A stretch of 64,000 bases of DNA from Flavobacteriaceae bacterium MAR_2009_75 (GCA_002813285.1 PHTZ01000001.1:4525501-4589500), one strand, 5' to 3'. Shown: positions 25,023 through 35,120, counted from the first letter of the stretch. Notes: generated by a model not told the origin, from the letters alone. Made by a program: numbers and translations.

Positions 25023-27260
25023 CTAATAATTTAATGTTGCACCAAATCCTATTCCCATATCGCTGTCGTAATGAGTTGAAATTCCTAAATTTCGAGTAAT
25101 AATATATTTAAAACCAGACATATATTCTTTGTCGGTGTTTACCATAAATGCCCATCTCAATCTTGGCGAGATAGGAATGTCTTCACGCATTAACTGAAAA
25201 CGTACATTTCCGTCCGTAAAAACTTCGCCTTGTAATCTCACGAGCAATGGTAAGGTATATTCAGCTCCTAAACTTAAAACAGCTCTTTGGTTTTTTGTAT
25301 TGGTCTGTCCGAAGATGTTTTTTTCAACTTCGCCATTTTGTTCTCTATATCGCCAATCAAAACCTACAAATGGCATAAACCATTGGTTTTTTCCAATGTA
25401 TCTACCAATATGCGTTTCCGTTTCGTAACCGTGTTCATCGTGATAGCCCAAACGCCATTCTGTTCCAAAGCTCCAACGTGTGTTTTGCAACATGACCATT
25501 CCATCATTTCCGTTGGTCGCAAAGTCATTTTCTGCCATAAAATGGAACTTATTGCTTTCAGATTGTAATTTGTTGTAAGCCCATTTTTTGTTGGGTAAAT
25601 ACGGATTGGGTTTAGAATCTTCATAGGAAAACACACGATTCATTCCTGCCATCATATGATATAGAATATGGCAATGAAAAAACCAATCACCATCCATATT
25701 CGCTTCAAATTCAATGGTGTCTGTTTCCATAGGCATAATGTCAATTACATTCATCAATGGTGCATATTCGCCCTGTCCGTTCAAAACCCTAAAATCGTGT
25801 CCGTGAAGATGCATTGGATGTCGCATCATCGAATTGTTATAAAGCGTAATGCGAACATTTTCGCCTTTTTTAATGAGGATTTTATCTACTTCGGAAAGTA
25901 CTTTGTTATCCATACTCCAAACGTATCGGTTCATATTTCCTGTAAGTTCAAAGCGCAATTCCCTAACAGGTGCATCTTTTGGCAATGTTGTTGGCTGTGG
26001 TGCTTTCAACATTCCGTAATTTAAGGTTACCATATCTTGTTTGGCATTCATTGCATGATTGGAATGGTCCATTTTGTGGTCGTTTTCCATTTTATCATCC
26101 ATTTTCCTTTTAGGATTGCCTGAAATTTCAGGATACATAACCCTGTTCATATCCATTTTTTGATACGACATATCCATTCCCATATCATCCATGGTTCCGT
26201 CCATATTCATCATATTGTTCATCATTTCCATTCCCTCAAAATAATTCAGTCTTGGCATTCTGCTCTTTAGCTGAATTTTACCATTTCCTAAATAAATTGA
26301 AGCAGAACCTGTACGGTCTTCTGGCGTTGCCAAAAATTCATAAGCAATATCTTCGTTCAGAATTGTAACCACAACGTCATACGTTTCTGAAACGCCAATA
26401 ATCAATCTATCGACTTCAACAGGTTCAACATCGTTACCGTCATTGGCAACAACGGTCATTTTTCCACCTGCATAATTTAACCAAAAGTAGGACGATGCTC
26501 CACCGTTAGAAACGCGTAAACGCACTCTATCGCCAGCTTTAAATTGCGACAATTGGCTTTCGTTTTTACCGTTGATTAAAAATTTATCGTAATACACATC
26601 GCTGACGTCCATCGCCAACATTCGTTTCCACTCGTTCTCTAATTTAGTTCTAAAATGACCTGCTTTTATTGCCTCTGAATAACTTTGGGTCGTTCCTTTT
26701 TTGATACCTGCCCAATCATTGGCGTTTGCCAACATTCGGTGTACATTTTCAGGTTTTATATCTGTCCATTCACTTAAAATTATTGGTACTGCTGGCAAAT
26801 CGTCAATTCCCTTTCTAAAAGTTGGGTCATCTTTTCTCTTTAACAAAACCAACGAGCCATACATTCCTATTTGTTCTTGCAGTCCGCTATGGCTGTGATA
26901 CCAATGTGTTCCGCTTTGAATGATAGGAAAACTATATGTAAATGTTTCGTTGGGCTCAATCGGCATTTGGGTTAAATACGGAACGCCATCTTCCTTGTTG
27001 GGAAGAAAAAGTCCGTGCCAATGTAAAGAAGTACTTTCCTTTAAGTTATTGTGCACCACAATTTCGGCAATATCGCCCTCTGTAAAAGTTAATGTTGGCA
27101 TTGGTATTTGTCCGTTTACCGCAATCGCTCTTTTTTCTTTTCCCGAATAATTTACAACCGTATCGGTTACGATTAATTCATATTTTACAGTATTTTGAGC
27201 TGAAATTTTACTTGAAATGAACAACAGTAAAATGATAATAATAAATCTGTTATTTTTCAT
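25023..27260 (-). CDS. CopA-type multicopper oxidase with C-terminal CopB-like domain
   Basis: Signal peptide (to about ISAQ), then cupredoxin domains with the copper motifs SLHWHGLFLP and THWYHSHSGLQ (type 2/3 sites, first third) and MRHPMHLHGHDFRVL and WFFHCHILYHMMAGM (last sites, about residues 480-560). Between them is a Met/Asp/His-rich stretch (about residues 345-410) rich in MxxM and MDH units. After the oxidase the last 180 residues have an alternating-strand outer-membrane CopB-like pattern (RWSFGTEWRLGYHDEHGYETE, RLQGEVF). It oxidises Cu(I) in the periplasm. It overlaps DUF305 by 11 bp. Confidence 0.88.
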   Translation of the reverse strand: MKNNRFIIIILLLFISSKISAQNTVKYELIVTDTVVNYSGKEKRAIAVNGQIPMPTLTFTEGDIAEIVVHNNLKESTSLHWHGLFLPNKEDGVPYLTQMPIEPNETFTYSFPIIQSGTHWYHSHSGLQEQIGMYGSLVLLKRKDDPTFRKGIDDLPAVPIILSEWTDIKPENVHRMLANANDWAGIKKGTTQSYSEAIKAGHFRTKLENEWKRMLAMDVSDVYYDKFLINGKNESQLSQFKAGDRVRLRVSNGGASSYFWLNYAGGKMTVVANDGNDVEPVEVDRLIIGVSETYDVVVTILNEDIAYEFLATPEDRTGSASIYLGNGKIQLKSRMPRLNYFEGMEMMNNMMNMDGTMDDMGMDMSYQKMDMNRVMYPEISGNPKRKMDDKMENDHKMDHSNHAMNAKQDMVTLNYGMLKAPQPTTLPKDAPVRELRFELTGNMNRYVWSMDNKVLSEVDKILIKKGENVRITLYNNSMMRHPMHLHGHDFRVLNGQGEYAPLMNVIDIMPMETDTIEFEANMDGDWFFHCHILYHMMAGMNRVFSYEDSKPNPYLPNKKWAYNKLQSESNKFHFMAENDFATNGNDGMVMLQNTRWSFGTEWRLGYHDEHGYETETHIGRYIGKNQWFMPFVGFDWRYREQNGEVEKNIFGQTNTKNQRAVLSLGAEYTLPLLVRLQGEVFTDGNVRFQLMREDIPISPRLRWAFMVNTDKEYMSGFKYIITRNLGISTHYDSDMGIGFGATLNY

Positions 27261-27732
27261 TTTCTAATCGTTTTATCATTCTTTTCATTTCCTCGATTTC
27301 CTTTCTTTGAGCCTCGATAATATCTTCTGCCAGTTTTTTTACTTCTGGGTCTTTAATATCTGCTCGCTCACTTGTTAAAATTGCAATCGAGTGATGTGGT
27401 ATCATCGCCTCCATCCACAAAATATCGCCAACGATGGGTTTTTGAATGCGTACAAGAAATAGGGCAGAGCAAAAAAGTACAAGACTGCCTAAAAGTATTG
27501 CGATATTTTTTTTCTTGTTTTTATACATATTTCGCATAAAAAACCACATAATTACTGCCATTGTAGAAATGCCCAAACACGTCATATAAAATCGTGTCAA
27601 GCTAAAATATACGTGGTCGATAGCATACGTGTTTAAATACATTGTGATGTACATTGCTACAAATGAACATCCTAGCATTAGAAAAAAGGTTGTGTATTTA
27701 TTCTTCTTTTTATGTGTTTCTGAATTTTCCAT
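27250..27732 (-). CDS. DUF305-domain membrane protein
   Basis: From ATG 27732 the product starts MENSETHKKKNKYTTFF. It has about three N-terminal transmembrane helices, then a ferritin-like DUF305 segment with the metal motif MEAMIPHHSIAIL and the paired helix KKLAEDIIEAQRKEIEEMKRMI. DUF305 proteins are common in copper resistance clusters of Bacteroidota. The open frame extends to 27777, overlapping the upstream gene; 27732 avoids this and follows by 11 bp. Confidence 0.85.
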   Translation of the reverse strand: MENSETHKKKNKYTTFFLMLGCSFVAMYITMYLNTYAIDHVYFSLTRFYMTCLGISTMAVIMWFFMRNMYKNKKKNIAILLGSLVLFCSALFLVRIQKPIVGDILWMEAMIPHHSIAILTSERADIKDPEVKKLAEDIIEAQRKEIEEMKRMIKRLENEK

Positions 27733-27743
27733 AATTGATATTT

Positions 27744-28578
27744 TTATTTGTTTAGTGTTTCTACCGTTTTCCCACAACTCAACATTTGAGAACCGTAATA
27801 AGGATTTTTAATAGTTTCTTCTTTGCTCAACCAGTTTGCACCTTTTCCTTCGTTTGCCATTGGGCAAAATTGATAGTATGTTTTTGTTTCTTGTTCTGAG
27901 ATTTTCATCACTTCATACAAATTCTTTGAAAGTGAAGTGAAATATTGCCTTTGCTGACTTGTTTCTTTTGTGTCCGCTATTTTTTGAGCATCAGTTTTTA
28001 AATTATCCAAAATTTTCATCCAAATTATATGAACGTCATTTGAAAGTTTTCCCATTTCTACTTCGTTTATTGCAGTTGAAAGGTTTTTGCCACTTGTTGA
28101 AGCGGTTGCTCCATCAGTTTTTACCAACGCATTTTTAAGGGCAAAATAATTGTCAAAAACTGCTGAAAGCGGATTGTCGTTTTGCATTTCGATCATTTTG
28201 TTTGAATGTTTCGAATGATCGTTAGCAGACATATCCATTGCTGATGAAACTTCTTTTGCTCTTTCGTATTGGCAACAATTGGGCAAATTTGCATACGTGT
28301 CATCTGGTGCTAAAAAACTATCGCTATCATAACCTGCAAGAGCAATTCGTTTGAGGATTTCATCTTTTGAAGTTTTCAAGCTGTCGTATGAAATGGTCGC
28401 CATTTTGGTTTCTTTGTTCCAATCCACGACAGATTGCTTTTTCGATTGTGCTTTTGCACATTCCACAGTTTCCGTAGATTTTTACGGTTTCAGTATTTTG
28501 ATTTTTGATTTGAGCGTTACACGCTGTTATTGATAGCACGCAAAGTGCTACCATCAAATATTTTAATGATTTACTCAT
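27744..28578 (-). pseudogene. HMA plus DUF3347 copper-binding lipoprotein, frameshifted
   Basis: The beginning (28360-28578 frame) has a lipoprotein signal (ALCVLSITAC) and a heavy-metal-associated motif VKIYGNCGMCKSTIEKA. The rest (27744-28466 frame) continues with SVVDWNKETKMATISYDSLK, a normal HMA continuation, then a PNCCQYER segment and a DUF3347 domain (YFALKNALVKTDG to YQFCPMANEGKGANWLS). The two frames meet around the A5 run at 28438-28442 on the minus strand. A one- or two-base indel there breaks the gene, unless it is a sequencing error or slippage. Confidence 0.75.
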
Positions 28579-28713
28579 AATATTTCGATTTTAGAAACGA
28601 GGTTTTTTTGAACTTCGTTTCATTTTTAATGTCTTAGATTAATGTAAAAGCTAATGAATACAGGTCGTAGGCCTGTTCTCAAAAAGACAGACCTATGGCT
28701 ATTAAAAGAGGAT

Positions 28714-29082
28714 TTAGCTTATTTTTGGCGGTTGCCAAACGGAAAAGTAAACTGCTTTTGGTTTGTTTTGAACGAAAGTCCATTCGTTAACCAAAAGGTT
28801 GAAATTGTTAAATAATTCTAATTGAAAGCCTTCAAAAGATACTGTTGAATTTACAGAACTCGGACAATGACAAGATATATTGTCACAAGTTCCACCGCAA
28901 CCATCATCGTCTTTCTCTCCCTTATCGCAGCACGATTTTTTTTCAGAATCGTCGTCTTGTTTTTTACAAGATATTTTTTCCGTTTTTTCTTTATCAGAAG
29001 TATTTTCACACGCAAAAACAGTACTGGTCGGAATGACCAATAAGATTAAAAACAGTACTAATGTTTGCGTTTTATTTTTCAT
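28714..29082 (-). CDS. Small secreted Cys-rich protein of the copper operon
   Basis: 122 residues with a signal peptide (to about STVFA). A Lys/Asp-rich region with clustered cysteines (KKSCCDKGEKDDDGCGGTC, then CHCPSS) follows, ending FSVWQPPKIS. The xWQPPKI ending recurs, to my recollection, in small proteins leading flavobacterial copper operons. The cysteines suggest metal binding; the role is not established. It is the first gene of the minus-strand copper operon, 136 bp before the HMA/DUF3347 gene. Confidence 0.7.
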   Translation of the reverse strand: MKNKTQTLVLFLILLVIPTSTVFACENTSDKEKTEKISCKKQDDDSEKKSCCDKGEKDDDGCGGTCDNISCHCPSSVNSTVSFEGFQLELFNNFNLLVNEWTFVQNKPKAVYFSVWQPPKIS

Positions 29083-29369
29083 AAAAATCTATGACAAAGA
29101 TAGTAAAGATTTTAATTGGTTACTATTTCGTGTGCGTTGGCAGAAACAGCTCCTTTATTTTTTTGCATTGGCCTTTAGTGTGGGTAAAAATATGATGGAC
29201 ACTTATCCTACAATCTCGTTGTGGAATCATCCGCAGGGTTAATCCGCCATAGTTTAATGATAAGGACTTCCGACCAGGAAATCGTCTGTAATGGATTATG
29301 GCCCGTGATGCCTGTGGCACAATTTAAAAGAGCAACATAAGATCAAGCTGGTCTTAAAGTTGGGCCATT

Positions 29370-29620
29370 CACTTTAGCTATGAAGGGGAAAAAGGAGTAC
29401 CATACGACGTACGTGCCAGGTGTTGCCGGAAAGGGTGTTTGAAGTAGTGTTCACCGAGGCCCCGTCGATATGACTGGAAAAGGGAATCATCAACGGCCAT
29501 ACCCAGGCCATAGATTCGGCACCTATAAAGGCGAACACGGGCATAGACACCTTGGAACCCAAGTTTCCGGAAGAGGAACTTTATTTATTCGCTTTTCAGC
29601 ATGTAAATTGTAGATTTTAA
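29370..29620 (+). pseudogene. Transposase remnant (IS1182-like)
   Basis: One plus-strand frame reads VLPERVFEVVFTEAPSI, a stop, then LEKGIINGHTQAIDSAPIKAN and on to TLEPKFPEEELYLFAFQHV. The xxGIINGHTQAIDSAPIKAN segment is the DDE-region beginning of IS1182/IS5-type transposases. A second frame upstream gives GEKGVPYDVR, also typical. Stops and frame changes make it a fossil. Its final TAA overlaps the stop of the mannitol dehydrogenase gene. 29083-29369 holds repeat phrases but no gene. Confidence 0.6.
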
Positions 29621-31101
29621 ATCATTTCATTCATATACCTTTTGATATTGGCATCTTTATAAATTTTCTGAACAGTCTCTGCATACAACTTTGTAAACCG
29701 CTCATTCTTAATAAGGTTACCAAAAAGAGATTCTTGTCTTATAAAGGCCAAGGGGTCGGTTGTGGTTGGTTTGGCCGCTTGATGTAGTTCGGTGCTCATA
29801 GCATCGATAATTTCGATGGAATGCCCATGTCTGTTCTTTGCTTTGTCACTATAATAACACCAAGCAGCAATAACCAAGGTTGCAAACTTGATACTGCCAC
29901 CGGTCGCTAAATTATCGTGTATGGTAGCAATTAAAAATTTGGGCAATTTGGCGGAGCTTTCCGAACAAATACGGCTGACACTGTCTTTGATATTCGGGTT
30001 GGCAAAACGCTCTAATAGACTGTCTTTATAGTCTTCCAGATCAATGCCTTCAATGTTTCCCAAAATGGGTGTAGCTTCTTGGTCTAGGTAGGCCCGCAAA
30101 TAGGTTTTGAAGGTTTGGTCTTCTATGCAGGCATTGATGGTAGAATGACCGTGAAGAGCTCCCAAAAGCCCCAATACGGAATGCCCGGCATTGAGCAGTC
30201 GTAGTTTCATTTTCTCATAAGGCCCCACATCAGGCACGAATTGTACACCAACTTTTTCAAAAGCGGGCCGCCCGTTCGAAAATTTATCCTCAACGACCCA
30301 TTGTATAAAAGGTTCGCAGGTAACGGGCCAGGCATCTTGTACACCATAGTCTTGTGCAAGGGTTTCGATATCTGGTTGCGTTGTTACCGGTGTAATGCGA
30401 TCAACCATACTATTGGGGAAACGGACTTCTTGGGCTATCCATTCCGCCAACCCCTTATCTTGCACTTCGGCAAAGGCCAGAAGCATCTTTCGCGCCATAT
30501 CGCCATTGTGCTCAATATTGTCGCAAGACAAAATGGTAAAAGCAGGTAACCCTTTATCGCGGCGTCGTTTTAAGGCAGCGGTAAGAAAACCATAAACGGT
30601 TATCGGCTCATTGGGGTATCGTAGTTCGTGTTGTATATCAGGGTTGTCAAAATTGAATTCCCCCGTTGTGGGGTTAAAATTATATCCGCCTTCGGTAATC
30701 GTTAATGAGACTATTCGAGTATTGGCATTTGCCATACGGGCGATTACGGATTCGGGGTCTGTAACACCCATCTTAAAATTGACTATCGACCCGATGACTT
30801 CGGGCTCAATTTTTCCGTCAGGGTGTTTGATCATCAACGTATACAGGTGGTCTTGCCTATTGAAAATATCGTATAGTTTAGCATCCGCTTCGCGTAAGCC
30901 TATACCGCAGATTGCCCAGTCTGAAGCTTCACCCAATTGCCGGAGTTGGTGTAAATAGTAAGCTTGATGTGCACGGTGAAATCCACCGACACCAATGTGC
31001 ACGATACCCGTCTTATCTGCTTCGCGATTATAATTCGGAACAGGCATACGGCTTTCTATCTCCTCTAAATTTTGTTGTTGCAGTTGTATTGGTGTTTTCA
31101 T
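29617..31101 (-). CDS. Mannitol 2-dehydrogenase-family oxidoreductase
   Basis: Long-chain polyol dehydrogenase: the NAD-binding segment TGIVHIGVGGFHRAHQAYYL at about residue 30, the SCDNIEHNGDM segment near residue 190, and KMKLRLLNAGHSVLGLLG with the catalytic Lys near residue 285, followed by His in HGHSTINACI. This family includes mannitol 2-dehydrogenase and fructuronate reductase; 494 aa from the chosen start is normal. The ATG at 31101 overlaps the stop of the permease gene (TAATG), replacing an upstream start with a basic extension. Mannitol is abundant in brown algae, which fits a marine host. Confidence 0.9.
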   Translation of the reverse strand: MKTPIQLQQQNLEEIESRMPVPNYNREADKTGIVHIGVGGFHRAHQAYYLHQLRQLGEASDWAICGIGLREADAKLYDIFNRQDHLYTLMIKHPDGKIEPEVIGSIVNFKMGVTDPESVIARMANANTRIVSLTITEGGYNFNPTTGEFNFDNPDIQHELRYPNEPITVYGFLTAALKRRRDKGLPAFTILSCDNIEHNGDMARKMLLAFAEVQDKGLAEWIAQEVRFPNSMVDRITPVTTQPDIETLAQDYGVQDAWPVTCEPFIQWVVEDKFSNGRPAFEKVGVQFVPDVGPYEKMKLRLLNAGHSVLGLLGALHGHSTINACIEDQTFKTYLRAYLDQEATPILGNIEGIDLEDYKDSLLERFANPNIKDSVSRICSESSAKLPKFLIATIHDNLATGGSIKFATLVIAAWCYYSDKAKNRHGHSIEIIDAMSTELHQAAKPTTTDPLAFIRQESLFGNLIKNERFTKLYAETVQKIYKDANIKRYMNEMI

Positions 31102-32822
31102 TATGGTGTAGCTTTTTTTGATTTTCCGTTTTGCAGTGCCCAATAGGCAAGCGCAAAATATATTAGGGTACAGATGAAGGCGTAGGTATAAAAGAGTTGC
31201 CGATTTTCGACATATTCCGTTTCCGTTGCACTACCGAACATGACATTAGTAGCTAGCACCAAGGTGGCGACCAAAGCGGCAATCGCAATAAATCTTAATC
31301 CTATAGAAAAAAAAGACCTATCCTTAGCCATAACAGGCTCTTCTTTTGCTTGCTGTTCTTGAAAGCGTTGAATCATTTCCTTTCGAACTTCTTCTTCCTT
31401 GACTTCAGCAGTATACTTCTCTTTCGCCCCATACCGAGACGCTAGCAGTGTATACAGCAAGATTGTAAAAAACCAAGTGGGTATAAACAGGTAATAGAAA
31501 GATATCACATCCAAGGCATTCAATCCGAACCCGAAGACAAGCCCCAAGCCCCAAGAGGCCACGGCAGGCATACTAAAGGTCAGCTGGCGATACGAAGACC
31601 AGTAGCGCGTAAAGCCAATTCTAGGAAAAATTTGATGTTCTGTAAATACGATCGCACCCACAGGAACCACCAGCAACCCTGCATAGGTGAGCAGTGGCAA
31701 TATTTGCGAAAATACGAAGGGGAAACAGGCGATGGCAACGGTGACCATACCTACCACAATGGTTGTCTTCTTTCTTGAATGTTTGTTGAAAATAGCTTGT
31801 GCGGCCAATCCTGCCCTATATAAATTCGTAATCGCGGTCGTCCAACCCGCAACAATAACAATGACAAACCCCGACCAGCCGAGAGCATAATACGCCACAT
31901 CGCCCGGATCGAGCTCTACGATAGATTTTCCTAAGATAACAGCGGCACCGGCACCCATGATTCCGGCAGCGATCCATGCCACATAATGGCCGAACATCAT
32001 ACCGGTACTGGTGGCATAGCCGTACGATTTCTTTTTGGCAAAACGCAAAAGTGCCATATCGATCAATCCGAAATGAGTTATGGTATTGGCAGCCCAACCA
32101 AATCCTATGACTTCCACTAATCCGATGCCTGGAGCGCCGTCGCTATTGATGCCTGTCCAAATGGACTGGTCTCCCAAGGTTATAAAATCGGCCCAGCCTG
32201 CAGGTAAGGTTTTATCCAATACATCTAAAGACAAAGCGGGGAGGAGCACCATGGCGCCACTGGTAAACATTACAAAGAGCCAAGGCGCACAGATACCGGA
32301 AAATTCGGAAACCGCATTAAAACCATAGAGTGCAATGGAAACCACAAAGATGCCCACAGCAAAGACAATCAAAATAAACCAGGCATTGGTAGGGTACCAA
32401 TTAAGTTGGGCAGGTATATCAAAGGCAAAACGCACTGCGGTAGATGATACCGTTATCATTGCCGCTGAAATAACCGAAAAGATGATGACATTGGCCCAAT
32501 TGTACAACTTGGTCATTGAATCACCTGCAATCTTATTAAGATAGGTATAGAGGCTTAAGCGCGTATCAACGGCAATAGGGGAGGTGATAAATCGCCAGCT
32601 CAGTACGGCCAAGATATTACCGATCAATAGACCTAAAATGATATCCATAGTCTTGGCGCCTAGTGCCACGAAGGTCGCCCCAATAACAAACTCCGTGGCT
32701 GCTACATGCTCAGCAGCATATAGTCCTGCAAAATGGGTCCAATCATGTAATTTATGTTTGGCGACCGGTAATTGTTCTTCTTCTAGGTTTTCAAATTGTC
32801 TGTAATCTTCTATGGTGTCCAT
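31101..32822 (-). CDS. NCS1-like (cytosine/purine permease family) transporter
   Basis: 573 residues with about twelve transmembrane helices. The first (HVAATEFVIGATFVALGAKTMDIILGLLIGN) and AFDIPAQLNWYP are typical of purine-cytosine permease-like NCS1 carriers. A hydrophilic loop (about residues 460-500) and two extra C-terminal helices follow. It is translationally coupled to the mannitol dehydrogenase gene, so uptake of mannitol or another polyol is the simplest inference, although the family classically carries nucleobases. 3' stop and next start overlap as TAATG. Confidence 0.8.
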   Translation of the reverse strand: MDTIEDYRQFENLEEEQLPVAKHKLHDWTHFAGLYAAEHVAATEFVIGATFVALGAKTMDIILGLLIGNILAVLSWRFITSPIAVDTRLSLYTYLNKIAGDSMTKLYNWANVIIFSVISAAMITVSSTAVRFAFDIPAQLNWYPTNAWFILIVFAVGIFVVSIALYGFNAVSEFSGICAPWLFVMFTSGAMVLLPALSLDVLDKTLPAGWADFITLGDQSIWTGINSDGAPGIGLVEVIGFGWAANTITHFGLIDMALLRFAKKKSYGYATSTGMMFGHYVAWIAAGIMGAGAAVILGKSIVELDPGDVAYYALGWSGFVIVIVAGWTTAITNLYRAGLAAQAIFNKHSRKKTTIVVGMVTVAIACFPFVFSQILPLLTYAGLLVVPVGAIVFTEHQIFPRIGFTRYWSSYRQLTFSMPAVASWGLGLVFGFGLNALDVISFYYLFIPTWFFTILLYTLLASRYGAKEKYTAEVKEEEVRKEMIQRFQEQQAKEEPVMAKDRSFFSIGLRFIAIAALVATLVLATNVMFGSATETEYVENRQLFYTYAFICTLIYFALAYWALQNGKSKKATP

Positions 32823-33376
32823 ATTTTAGGCTGGTTGCAAATGTTACTCTTGTTAAATTCTGTAGTAGGGTTTTTTAACAGGTTTGATCAAATGAACCAC
32901 AATGGTCTCGGCTCGTATGTTTGTTTCTTGCATTGAAGATAAGATATTTAGAATAATCCGTTCGTTTAAAAAGGATGGGTGATATCGTATTTGGGCTAGA
33001 TATTTAATAGAGATATCGCTGCCTAAGAACTTAATATTTAGCTTAAATAGAAGGGACGGCCAGGTCTCGGAAGATACCCTTAAGGTGATATAGTCTTTTA
33101 GAAACCTCTCTTCTATAATCTTTTAGAATACGGACACAACCTGGATTTTAAAAGTGCAGAAATGCAATCAAAAATGTGGCGGGCCGGCTTGATTTGGCAG
33201 CATTGGTAAAAAGTACCGCTCGATTCCTGTTCGGCCCATCTGTAAAGCTTCAAAAATTGACTTTTCAATACTGGCCCTGAAAGAAAAAAGCCCCTTAAAG
33301 AGGCTTATAACAATCCGTTTTGCTGCCGGTCAGGGGCTTGTGCAACAGTTACCGTTATTAGAGGCAGTTTTTATTA
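32823..33376. other. Intergenic region with degenerate repeats, no gene
   Basis: 32900-32975 matches the left part of the repeat at 23955 (CATATGTTTGTTTCTTGC-like, then AAGATATTTAGAATAAT). 33285-33309 contains AGCCCCTTAAAGAGGCT followed on the minus strand by T-rich sequence, a weaker version of the terminator at 20670. 33335-33365 (GGGGCTTGTGCAACAGTTAC, then GTTATTAGAGGC) matches 20735-20758 and the boundary at 35124-35143. It is therefore the right end of a third attC-like type. Confidence 0.5.
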
Positions 33377-34597
33377 CTATTCTAATTCCTTTAGTTTAGC
33401 TTGAGCTTCTTGATTTCCGTCTATTCCAACTGCTTTTTTATAGTATTTGATTGCTTCTGATTTGTTTTTTTGAGATAAAAAGTAATTCCCCAAGGCAACA
33501 AAACTTTTTGATTCATTAGGATAGAAATCAGCATTCAGTTCTAAATATGCTAACGCTTTTTTAGGAAGATTATGTCCATCCAACATAAAGAATCCAACTT
33601 GATTTAGTAATTCCCAATCAGGTTTTACTTCACGTTTCATTCGAATACTCAATTTTTCATAGTGGGTTTTAAATGGTTCTGTTAATTCTTTGGCGGAATA
33701 TTCTTTTGGTGTGTTAAAACGCCACATTTCTGGAAATGGAAACCAAGAGAAAATAGATCTCAATCCATTATATTGTGCTGGTACAACAATGCTTCCGTGG
33801 TCTTCATTCTCAAAGTATTCCCATTTAAAATTAATCTCTTTATTATTTTTCACTAATAGGTCGTGAAACTTTAAGTTGGCTCTAATCTGTTCAGTAGGAA
33901 CTGTTTTGTCTCTTCTAACTTTAACCGTGTCCATTGCTTTGCCAATACTATTAGCCACCGCAATATATAATGATTTTTCTTTTCGATTTCCTTTATTTAG
34001 TTGTTCTTGAGTTTCTTTAACCAGATTTTCTTTGTCCCACCAAAGACTTGGGTCAATTGCCAAATAATTATCAAAAGAATTTTCGTGATGTAAGTATGAA
34101 TAAAGTACAAAAAGACCTCCTGTAGAATGACCAATAATGGTATTGTTGTTTTCGGTTGGGTATTTATTGTTGATATACGGTTTTAATTCTTGATTTATGA
34201 ATTTTACAAAATTACTGGCACCTCCAGAAGTTTCCGATTCGTGTCCGCGTTGATAAGGAACATTAGTATTCGTAAAATCTCTTGTTCTATCCGTATTGGT
34301 AATGCCAACTATTATAGATTGAGGAATTTTGAAAGGCGTTAGTTGCTTTTGCATTCCAGTAATAACATAAAATTGTTGAGATGCGTCCAATACATAAATA
34401 ACTGGATATTTTTTAGTGCTATTAAAGTCCTCAGGTGTATGTATCCAAATTTCTCTTTGCTCTTTTAGTATTTTGGAATATAAGCTATCAACTTTCCCAA
34501 CTACTATTTGCTTTTCGCTATTTTGATTAAATTGTGCTATTCCTTTGAAACATAGGAACAAGGTAATTATGGTTATTACAATTTTAGACTTTCTCAT
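33377..34597 (-). CDS. Secreted esterase-like alpha/beta hydrolase with C-terminal TPR
   Basis: Signal peptide to about KGIAQ, then an esterase-D/IroE-like hydrolase: IWIHTPEDFNSTKKYPVIYVLDA, nucleophile elbow IIGHSTGGLFVLYS (about residue 160), and NEDHGSIVVPA with the catalytic His. The last 70 residues form a TPR-like repeat (ALAYLELNADFYPNESKSFVALGNYFLSQ, then NKSEAIKYYKKAVGI). Substrate unknown. Its left side carries a cassette-type end (GTTATTAGAGGC, 33354), but the right end seems lost where the IS481 fragment begins at 34696. Confidence 0.85.
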   Translation of the reverse strand: MRKSKIVITIITLFLCFKGIAQFNQNSEKQIVVGKVDSLYSKILKEQREIWIHTPEDFNSTKKYPVIYVLDASQQFYVITGMQKQLTPFKIPQSIIVGITNTDRTRDFTNTNVPYQRGHESETSGGASNFVKFINQELKPYINNKYPTENNNTIIGHSTGGLFVLYSYLHHENSFDNYLAIDPSLWWDKENLVKETQEQLNKGNRKEKSLYIAVANSIGKAMDTVKVRRDKTVPTEQIRANLKFHDLLVKNNKEINFKWEYFENEDHGSIVVPAQYNGLRSIFSWFPFPEMWRFNTPKEYSAKELTEPFKTHYEKLSIRMKREVKPDWELLNQVGFFMLDGHNLPKKALAYLELNADFYPNESKSFVALGNYFLSQKNKSEAIKYYKKAVGIDGNQEAQAKLKELE

Positions 34598-34695
34598 TTG
34601 TTTGGTAAGGTTTTAGTTTGTAATTATTTCTTTTGGATAATTGACAACATCAAAAATAATTTCAGACTTGTCCTTTTTACCTATCGTGTTTTTTT

Positions 34696-35120
34696 AAATG
34701 TTCGTTAATATACATTGTTTATAAAAGTTATAGATTAGAGTTTACACTAAGTTAGTTTCTAACCTTACTGATTGTTCTTTCTTTCTAAACACATGTTCAT
34801 CAAAGTATCCTAAAAATACGTTTCTATAAAACACCCTCCAAACACCATTGCCAATGTCCAGTGCTCCGATATGTTTACCTTGGAGCGAAGCGGAAAGGTA
34901 AACCCAATTGTAGGCCTTCCATCTGATGGCTCCATTCTGTGTAACTTTTAAGACTTTCATTTTGGAATCGTAATCAAAGTTGGGGATTCTTTCGGGGAAA
35001 GGTCTTGCTGAAAATTCGTGTACATAGGCGGGTGTTTTCATGTTCAACGCTTCATGCGGTCTTAGGTTGTTATATTCTTTTACAAAGCTGTTCAAGCGTC
35101 TTTGTTGGGCTTTTAGGTCA
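34696..35120 (-). mobile_element. Truncated IS481-family copy (3' fragment)
   Basis: 425 bp nearly identical to 37440-37864: only three differences were seen (positions about 34732, 34755 and 35048). It holds the last 118 or so codons of the transposase (34742-35095 as an open frame) and one IS end. The copy stops exactly at GGTCA, where the sequence switches to GGGGGTTGTGCAAC of an attC-like site. The catalytic domain's first two acidic residues are missing, so it cannot encode an active enzyme. Confidence 0.9.

Noticed and set aside
25023-29082. Copper operon as a multi-gene cassette
   Set aside because: The left end GTTGGTATTTC at 25008 has no reverse complement near 29083-29200, and a 4-kb unit would be very large.
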